From Flavobacterium sp. (lineage in GTDB: Bacteria; Bacteroidota; Bacteroidia; Flavobacteriales; Flavobacteriaceae): a DNA stretch of 11,497 bases. Of the stretch, positions 6,179-11,497 are shown piece after piece. A model generated the notes under the pieces. The model worked only from the letters and a program-made list of their open reading frames with translations. It was not told the origin of the DNA and made no database searches. Numbering within the stretch: the stretch's first letter is position 1; each line of letters starts with the position of its first letter. Where the stretch lies: positions 1 to 11,497 of the forward strand of contig NZ_JAGKWP010000078.1 of the NCBI RefSeq assembly GCF_021151785.1, given 5' to 3'. A program made the translations under genes and the position numbers.

Positions 6179-6997
6179 ATGAATTTAAACAATATACCTC
6201 AAATTAAACATACAAATAGTGGTAATTTTTTTGTCCTAGCTGGTCCATGTGCCATTGAAGGTGAAGAAATGGCTATGAGAATAGCTGAAAAAATAGTAAA
6301 CATTACCAATCAATTAGAAATACCATATGTTTTCAAAGGTTCTTTTAAAAAAGCTAATCGCTCTCGTGTAGATAGTTTTACGGGTATTGGAGATGAAAAA
6401 GCTTTGAAAATTTTACAAAAAGTTTCTAAAGAATTTGGTGTACCAACAGTAACTGACATTCATACAAATGAAGATGCTGTATTAGCAGCTGAATATGTTG
6501 ATGTATTACAAATTCCTGCTTTCTTAGTTCGACAAACCGATTTAGTCGTTGCTGCTGCTAGAACTGGAAAAACGGTAAACTTAAAAAAAGGACAATTCAT
6601 GAGTCCCGAAAGTATGCAACATGCAGCTCAAAAAGTTATCGACTCTGGTAATGAAAATTTTATGATTACCGATAGAGGAACCATGTTTGGTTACCAAGAT
6701 ATGATTGTAGATTTTAGAGGAATACCTACCATGCAAGAATTTGGAACTACTGTTTTAGATGTTACTCATTCACTTCAACAGCCCAATCAAACTAGTGGTG
6801 TTACAGGAGGAAGACCAGATAAGATAGAAACTATTGCCAAAGCCGGAATTGCTGTTGGAGTAGATGGCATTTTTATAGAAACCCACTTTGATCCTGCTAA
6901 TGCTAAAAGTGATGGAGCAAATATGTTACATTTAGACTATTTCGAAGGTTTAATGACTCGATTAGTAGCCATTCGAAAAACAATTAATCAATTTTAA
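6179..6997 (+). CDS. kdsA: 3-deoxy-8-phosphooctulonate synthase (KDO-8-phosphate synthase), metal-dependent type
   Basis: KdsA condenses phosphoenolpyruvate with D-arabinose 5-phosphate to KDO 8-phosphate in the cytosol, the committed step to the KDO sugar linking lipid A to the LPS core. The 272-residue TIM-barrel protein has the family motifs in order: AGPCAIEG (21-28), KGSFKKANRSR (53-63), LQIPAFLVRQTDL (110-122), NLKKGQF (134-140), DRGTMFGY (165-172), DVTHS (194-198) and FIETHFDPANAKSDG (232-246). C24, H197, E234 and D245 correspond to the four divalent-metal ligands of the Aquifex aeolicus enzyme, whereas the E. coli enzyme has Asn at the Cys position. This is therefore predicted to be a metal-dependent form. 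I chose ATG 6179 because the upstream in-frame TTG lies in the promoter. The next gene follows after 22 nt. Confidence 0.96.
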   Translation: MNLNNIPQIKHTNSGNFFVLAGPCAIEGEEMAMRIAEKIVNITNQLEIPYVFKGSFKKANRSRVDSFTGIGDEKALKILQKVSKEFGVPTVTDIHTNEDAVLAAEYVDVLQIPAFLVRQTDLVVAAARTGKTVNLKKGQFMSPESMQHAAQKVIDSGNENFMITDRGTMFGYQDMIVDFRGIPTMQEFGTTVLDVTHSLQQPNQTSGVTGGRPDKIETIAKAGIAVGVDGIFIETHFDPANAKSDGANMLHLDYFEGLMTRLVAIRKTINQF

Positions 6998-7019
6998 ATA
7001 CTTATTTTTTTAAATTCTT

Positions 7020-7919
7020 ATGAAACAATCATTACTAATGGTTGTACTTTCTTTTTGTGTTTTTTCACAGTACACCTTTTCGCAAGAAACAGTTGAAACA
7101 CCAGAAAAATACACGGCTCATAACAAAGGTAAATTTTACATTTTCTGGGGAGGAAATAGAGAATCCTATTCAAATTCGGATATTCACTTTAAAGGAGAAA
7201 ACTATGATTTTATTGTGACTGATGCTGTAGCACATGACAAACCTAAAGGATGGCATTTGGATTATATTAATCCTGGTAGAATGACTATTCCACAAACAAA
7301 TTTGAGAATAGGTTACTTTATTTCAGATCACTACAATATCTCAATTGGATTAGACCATATGAAATATGTTTTTACACAAGATCAAATAGCTAATGTAACT
7401 GGATATGTAAATTTACCTAGTACTGATGAAGGTTCAATATATAATGGAAATTACAATAATACACCAATAAATTTTCAAGAAAATTTTAATCCTGACACTG
7501 ATGACACTTCACCTCCTCCATTCTTAACATTTGAACATACAGATGGATTAAACTATATCAATACAGAAATTTCAAGAGTTGATGATATTTCTTCCAAAAT
7601 ATTCAAATCATGGAACAGTGATAAAGTACAAATCAATTTAACTGAAGGTTTAGGAGCAGGTGTTTTACTTCCTAAAACAAATACTAGACTACTTGGAAAA
7701 GAACGCTATGACGAATTTCATCTTGCAGGCTATGGTCTTTCAGCAAAAGTAGGCCTAAATTTTACTTTCTTTAAGCACTTCTTTATACAAACCGAATTAA
7801 AAGGTGGTTACATTGACATGAATGATATTAGAACTACAAAAAACACCTCTGATAGTGCTTCTCAACACTTTTGGTTTTTACAACGTATTATCAGTTTTGG
7901 AGGTATTTTCAAAATATAG
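7020..7919 (+). CDS. Secreted, probably outer-membrane beta-barrel protein of unknown function
   Basis: The 299-residue protein has a clear Sec signal peptide (MKQSLLMVVLSFCVFSQYTFS, likely cut near 21-22) and no further hydrophobic helix. The remainder is rich in aromatic, Asn, Thr and Gly residues in alternating patterns, for example TNLRIGYFISDHYNISIGLDH (93-113) and YGLSAKVGLNFTFFKHFFIQ (238-257). It ends in a strand with an aromatic-rich stretch (FWFLQRIISFGGIFKI). These are typical of a Bacteroidetes outer-membrane beta-barrel. A central segment (about 155-170, NPDTDDTSPPP) is acidic and proline-rich and probably a surface or periplasmic loop. It follows kdsA after 22 nt with no promoter or terminator between, so the two are probably cotranscribed. 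I do not recognise a specific family; an LPS-related role is only suggested by the neighbour. Confidence 0.75.
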   Translation: MKQSLLMVVLSFCVFSQYTFSQETVETPEKYTAHNKGKFYIFWGGNRESYSNSDIHFKGENYDFIVTDAVAHDKPKGWHLDYINPGRMTIPQTNLRIGYFISDHYNISIGLDHMKYVFTQDQIANVTGYVNLPSTDEGSIYNGNYNNTPINFQENFNPDTDDTSPPPFLTFEHTDGLNYINTEISRVDDISSKIFKSWNSDKVQINLTEGLGAGVLLPKTNTRLLGKERYDEFHLAGYGLSAKVGLNFTFFKHFFIQTELKGGYIDMNDIRTTKNTSDSASQHFWFLQRIISFGGIFKI

Positions 7920-7939
7920 ACAATAAAACACAAGCTGCT

Positions 7940-7970
7940 AAAAGCGTGAACAATGTTTCACGCTTTTTTT
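7940..7970 (+). terminator. Rho-independent terminator after the kdsA unit
   Basis: An 11-bp perfect stem (AAAAGCGTGAA at 7940-7950 with TTCACGCTTTT at 7957-7967) has a 6-nt loop and a run of T to 7970. It lies 20 nt after the stop of the outer-membrane protein gene. The following 64 bases to 8034 are AT-rich with nothing else recognisable. Confidence 0.85.
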
Positions 7971-8034
7971 GTACCTACAATTTAATAATACCAATTTTCT
8001 AAAATTAATTAAATAATTTCAATCAAAACTTATT

Positions 8035-8064
8035 TTGTTCCAGTTAAAAAAAGATGTAAATTTG
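8035..8064 (+). promoter_or_regulatory. mgtA promoter (TTG-N19-TAAATTTG)
   Basis: TTG at 8035-8037 and TAAATTTG at 8057-8064 are separated by exactly 19 nt, the canonical Bacteroidetes promoter architecture and the best promoter in the window. Transcription should start near 8070, leaving a leader of about 30 nt, too short for a Mg2+ riboswitch like that of enterobacterial mgtA. Confidence 0.75.
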
Positions 8065-8099
8065 GTTTTAATGAAACATATTGAATTCTAATTCATTAG

Positions 8100-10640
8100 A
8101 TGTACTTCAAGAAGAATATTTTGGAAGAAAAAGTAGAAAATAAATTCTGGCAATACGATAGTTCATATTGGTTAGAACAACTAAATAGTAGTGAAAAAGG
8201 ATTATCGCAAGCAGAAGCTACTAAGCGAATATCAAAAAATAACAGCGCTCTTAAAAATCGTTCTGCTTTACGAAAAGATATGATGCTTTTTGTCTACCAA
8301 TTTAAAAGTCCGCTCATGTTAATGCTAATTGGAGCAGTAATTATTTCTGGCTTTTTAGGTGATACTTCTGAAGTTTTTATCATTCTATTTATTGTTTTGT
8401 CCACTGGTTTACTTAGTTTCTTTCAAGAACGAAATGCGGGTAAAGTAGTAGAAAAACTTCAAGCCTTAATTGCTATTAAAACAACCGTTTTTCGAGATGG
8501 AAAAATAACTAAAATTAATGCCAATCAAATCGTAGCTGGCGATATTATAAGCTTAACCGCAGGCGATATGTTACCCGCAGATTGTATTCTTTTAGCAGCG
8601 AATGAACTTTATGTAAATGAATCTTCTTTAACAGGAGAATCCTACCCTGTAAGAAAAGAAGTAGGAAAATTAAACGAAGAAACCGAACTTAGCAAGCGAA
8701 GTAATTCTTTATGGGAAGGGACAAATGTAATCAGCGGAGAGGCTAAGGCTCTAGTAATTCAAACAGGTGAAAACTCATTATTTGGTCACATTGCAAAGAG
8801 TGCCTCAATAGCTGTAGAATCAACATTTGAAAAAGGAATTAAAGATTTTGGCTATTTCTTAATGAAAATTACATTGGTTTTAGCCCTTTTCATTTTGATT
8901 GTAAATTTATTGAATCAAAAAAGTATCATGGAATCTGCTTTATTTGCACTTGCTTTAGCTGTAGGTATGGCTCCCGAATTATTACCAGCCATTGCAACTA
9001 TAGCCATGAGTGCGGGTGCAAAAAAATTATTGGAGAAAAAAGTAATTGTCAAAAAATTAAATTCCATACAAAATTTAGGTGAAGTTAATTTGCTTTGTAC
9101 TGATAAAACAGGAACCATAACTGAAGGAAGTATTAAAATAGCTGGATTAATAAACTACATTGGTCAGGAAAGCGAATGGGTAAAAAAACTAGCATATTGG
9201 AATGCCAGCAATGAAACAGGTTATTCAAACCCAATTGATGAAGCATTGAAAGACATAAAAATAGAAACTGGATATAAAGTCTCAAAAACAGGAGAAGTTC
9301 CATATGACTTTATTAGAAAAAGATTAAGCATTGCAATACAAACGGACTCTGAACAACTCCTAATTAGTAAAGGCGCTTTTTCACAGATTAAGAGTATTTG
9401 CAACAAAATTAGAGATGAAAACAATGAAATTCAACCAATTACATTATTTGAAAAAAAAATAGATCAACAATTTCAGTTATTTGGAGAACAAGGATTCCGA
9501 GTAATTGCTATTTGTTATAAATCAATAACTGCTGATTCTATAACAAAAGAACTTGAAATAGATATGATTTTTGCTGGATTCATTTTAATGAGCGATCCTG
9601 TAAAAAAAGGAATTATAGAAACAATTAATGAGTTATACCAACTTAAAGTAGGTTTAAAAATCATCACCGGAGATAACAAAAATATTGCTTTATCAATTGC
9701 TAAAAATATTGGAATAAAGAACCCAATAATACTTACAGGTAAAGAACTACTAAATACTAATACAGAGGCTTTGAAGCAATTGGTAAAAAGAACACACATT
9801 TTTGCTGAAGTAGAGCCGCAACAAAAAGAACGTATTATTTTAGCATTAAAGCATTCCTATACAGTAGCCTACATGGGAGATGGAATCAATGATGTCGGTG
9901 CAATCAATGCTGCTGATGTTGGTATTTCTGTAGATAACGCTGTAGATGTAGCTAAAGAGGCGGCAGATTTTGTGTTAATGGAAAAAGAATTAATTGTAAT
10001 TGCTGAAGGAATTAAACAAGGTCGAAAAACCTTCGCCAATACCATGAAATACTTATACATCAATACTGGCGCTACTTTTGGAAATATGTTTAGTGTAGCT
10101 GTAGCTTCATTACTCCTCCCCTTTTTACCAATGTTACCAAAACAAATATTACTTACGAATTTCTTAACCGATTTTCCCTATCTAAGTGTTGCAAATGATA
10201 ATGTAGATTCAGATGTTTATACTAAACCCGGCAAATGGAACATTAAAATAATTAGAAATTACATGGTTATTTTTGGAATACATAGTTCAATTTTTGACAT
10301 TATAACTTTTTTGACTTTATTTTATGTATTAAAAGCAAAAGAAGCTACATTTCAAACGGGTTGGTTTATTGAATCTATACTAACAGAATTGTGCATTTTA
10401 TTTATTATTAGGACTCATCGTGCTTTTATTAAAAGTCAACCAGGAAAATATTTATTCTTACTAAGTATACTAGCTTTAATTCTTACTATTACTTTACCTT
10501 ATTTACCTTTTGCTAGAGAAATAGGACTTACCCCATTACCATTAAAAAACTTAGGATTAATGTTAGGAATAGTCCTTTTCTATATTCTGACCGCAGATAT
10601 TTTGAAGGTATGGTTCTTTAAAAAATATAAACAAACATAA
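8100..10640 (+). CDS. mgtA: Magnesium-translocating P-type ATPase (MgtA family, P3B)
   Basis: This inner-membrane P-type ATPase of 846 residues most resembles the MgtA/MgtB Mg2+ importers. In order: N-terminal cytosolic segment (1-65); helices 1-2 (about 68-108); actuator domain with LTGES at 177-181; helices 3-4 (about 252-300) with AVGMAPELLP (287-296), where E293 is the expected ion-binding glutamate; phosphorylation site CTDKTGT with D335; nucleotide-domain KGA at 424-426; ITGDN at 522-526; hinge GDGIND at 593-598; and helices 5-10 from about 655. Helix 6 has NFLTD (N687, D691) with the NxxxD spacing of MgtA, followed by DNVDSD, and the FQTGWF loop at 751-756 is also MgtA-like. The hinge continues VGA where most P-type ATPases have APA. 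It has its own promoter and is followed after 14 nt by an SRPBCC gene. Mg2+ is by family; another cation cannot be excluded. Confidence 0.92.
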   Translation: MYFKKNILEEKVENKFWQYDSSYWLEQLNSSEKGLSQAEATKRISKNNSALKNRSALRKDMMLFVYQFKSPLMLMLIGAVIISGFLGDTSEVFIILFIVLSTGLLSFFQERNAGKVVEKLQALIAIKTTVFRDGKITKINANQIVAGDIISLTAGDMLPADCILLAANELYVNESSLTGESYPVRKEVGKLNEETELSKRSNSLWEGTNVISGEAKALVIQTGENSLFGHIAKSASIAVESTFEKGIKDFGYFLMKITLVLALFILIVNLLNQKSIMESALFALALAVGMAPELLPAIATIAMSAGAKKLLEKKVIVKKLNSIQNLGEVNLLCTDKTGTITEGSIKIAGLINYIGQESEWVKKLAYWNASNETGYSNPIDEALKDIKIETGYKVSKTGEVPYDFIRKRLSIAIQTDSEQLLISKGAFSQIKSICNKIRDENNEIQPITLFEKKIDQQFQLFGEQGFRVIAICYKSITADSITKELEIDMIFAGFILMSDPVKKGIIETINELYQLKVGLKIITGDNKNIALSIAKNIGIKNPIILTGKELLNTNTEALKQLVKRTHIFAEVEPQQKERIILALKHSYTVAYMGDGINDVGAINAADVGISVDNAVDVAKEAADFVLMEKELIVIAEGIKQGRKTFANTMKYLYINTGATFGNMFSVAVASLLLPFLPMLPKQILLTNFLTDFPYLSVANDNVDSDVYTKPGKWNIKIIRNYMVIFGIHSSIFDIITFLTLFYVLKAKEATFQTGWFIESILTELCILFIIRTHRAFIKSQPGKYLFLLSILALILTITLPYLPFAREIGLTPLPLKNLGLMLGIVLFYILTADILKVWFFKKYKQT

Positions 10641-10654
10641 TAATTAAAAAAAAG

Positions 10655-11143
10655 ATGAACAATTTATTTTTTGACTTTACGGTTGATAAAGAGGCTAAAA
10701 AAGTATTCATTACCCGTGTTTTTAATGCTCCTCTGCATTTGGTTTGGGAAGCCTTTACAAATGCTCAGTTATTAGATCAATGGGTTGCTCCTGCTCCATT
10801 TACTTCTAAAACAAAATATATGAACTTTGAAGAAGGTGGCAAACGTTTCTATGCCATGGTTAGTCCAGAAGGAGTTGAACGTTGGGCTTTGCAACAATAT
10901 AAAACAATTAATCCAACCAATTCTTTCTCTATGTTTAATGTTTTTACTGATACAGAAGAGAATCCTGAACCATCAGGCTCTGAATGGGTATATACTTTCA
11001 AGGAACAAAAGAACGGTACACAAGTACAAATTGAAATTTACAACGAATCTTTTGAGCGAATGGAAAGTTTATTAGAAGGATTTAAAATTGGATTAACAAT
11101 GACGTTAGAAAACTTAGATTCATTATTTTCTAATTTAAAGTAA
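10655..11143 (+). CDS. SRPBCC (AHSA1-like) domain protein
   Basis: The 162-residue soluble cytosolic protein has an SRPBCC/START-like fold of the AHSA1 (Aha1 C-terminal-like, CalC-related) type. The N-terminal strand ITRVFNAPLHLVWEAFTNAQLLDQWVAP (19-46) is the hallmark of the family: a helix after FNAP and a Trp-x-x-Pro end. EGGKRFYAMVSPEG (60-73) and a long C-terminal helix (about 131-160, ESFERMESLLEGF) line the predicted hydrophobic cavity. Ligands of such proteins are diverse and not predictable here. It follows the ATPase stop by 14 nt and precedes the DUF1801 gene by 2 nt, so it is probably the middle gene of an operon. No promoter element is seen in the gap. Confidence 0.88.
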   Translation: MNNLFFDFTVDKEAKKVFITRVFNAPLHLVWEAFTNAQLLDQWVAPAPFTSKTKYMNFEEGGKRFYAMVSPEGVERWALQQYKTINPTNSFSMFNVFTDTEENPEPSGSEWVYTFKEQKNGTQVQIEIYNESFERMESLLEGFKIGLTMTLENLDSLFSNLK

Positions 11144-11145
11144 AG

Positions 11146-11497
11146 GTGGATATAAAATTAGCTATCTTAAATTATTTAAATAATTTACCTGAGCCAAAAA
11201 AAACTGAAATTACAAGAATACATCAAGCGATAATTGAAATAATTCCCACGGCACAACTTTGGTTTTTAGAGGGCACAAATACATCAGGTAAAGTTGTGAC
11301 TAATCCAAATATAGGCTACGGCAATTGTACACTTCAATTAGCAGGAGGTAAAACTAGAGCCTTTTATAAAATTGGTTTAAGCGCCAATTCGACGGGAATA
11401 TCGGTTTATATTATGGGGATTAAAGACAAAAACTATTTAAATAACACTTATGGTAATAAAATTGGAAAAGCAAAAATCACAGGGTATTGTATTAAAT
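11146..11497 (+). CDS. DUF1801 domain protein, partial (runs off the right edge), GTG start
   Basis: An open frame of 117 codons runs from GTG 11146 to the end of the window without a stop. The protein begins VDIKLAILNYLNNLPEPKK and continues with the DUF1801 landmarks: PNIGYGN (about 55-61), GKTRAFYKIGLSAN (about 69-82), GISVYIMG (about 85-92) and an ending GKAKITGYCIK. The DUF1801 (YdhG-like) fold is an alpha+beta domain of unknown biochemical role. GTG is the only plausible start, because an in-frame stop lies at 11131-11133 and the first in-frame ATG is deep inside the conserved domain. The start is 2 nt past the SRPBCC stop, implying translational coupling. The remaining C-terminus is outside the window. 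Confidence 0.85.
   Translation, partial: MDIKLAILNYLNNLPEPKKTEITRIHQAIIEIIPTAQLWFLEGTNTSGKVVTNPNIGYGNCTLQLAGGKTRAFYKIGLSANSTGISVYIMGIKDKNYLNNTYGNKIGKAKITGYCIK

Noticed and set aside
8065..8099. Mg2+ riboswitch or leader peptide ahead of mgtA
   Set aside because: The predicted leader is only about 30 nt, with no hairpin and no room for a sensor.
8915..10063. Four minus-strand open frames of 64-94 codons within the P-type ATPase gene
   Set aside because: They are antisense shadows of conserved ATPase motifs, with no independent signals.
10827..11075. Alternate-frame 82-codon ORF in the SRPBCC gene
   Set aside because: It overlaps the SRPBCC domain frame completely, and its translation shows no domain.

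Overview
The window reads as a chromosomal segment of a member of the Bacteroidetes, most likely the Flavobacteriaceae. It is AT-rich, has no Shine-Dalgarno-like leaders, and six transcription units each carry a perfect copy of the Bacteroidetes -7 element TAnnTTTG just upstream. The gene content (an 800-residue fused alpha/beta oxo-acid dehydrogenase E1, split YeeE/YedE proteins, DUF4199-like, SRPBCC and DUF1801 proteins) fits that group. No insertion sequence, phage gene, CRISPR array, tRNA or rRNA is visible. It looks like core genome rather than a mobile island.

Layout. Bases 1-103 hold no supportable gene, only the promoter of the first one. Next, on the + strand, come a fused thiamine-diphosphate E1 (110-2512), a hairpin terminator, prmA (ribosomal protein L11 methyltransferase) and clpS (N-degron adaptor of ClpAP). 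ClpS ends at a strong hairpin shared with a convergent leftward unit. That unit is transcribed from about 5100 down to 3768 and encodes the two halves of a YeeE/YedE sulfur transporter and a small CxxC heavy-metal-associated (HMA) protein. Its promoter lacks a recognisable -33 box. In its place sits a 16-bp palindrome of Crp/Fnr type, which suggests an activator-dependent, sulfur- or redox-regulated unit.

Divergent from it (+ strand) are a four-helix membrane protein and a small putative lipoprotein. kdsA follows with its own promoter (KDO-8-phosphate synthase, metal-dependent type, for lipopolysaccharide), then a secreted, probably outer-membrane protein and a terminator. A fresh promoter with exact TTG-N19-TAAATTTG architecture drives an MgtA-type Mg2+ P-type ATPase. 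An SRPBCC protein and the start of a DUF1801 protein follow closely (14 and 2 nt gaps); the last gene begins with GTG and runs off the right end.

The window is mostly ordinary housekeeping and envelope genes. The points most worth a second look are the Crp/Fnr-like operator on the yedE-HMA operon, the reciprocal Asp/Asn exchange at the predicted Mg2+-thiamine-diphosphate site of the E1, and the prmA promoter lying inside the loop of the preceding terminator. I found no convincing previously undescribed multi-gene system.
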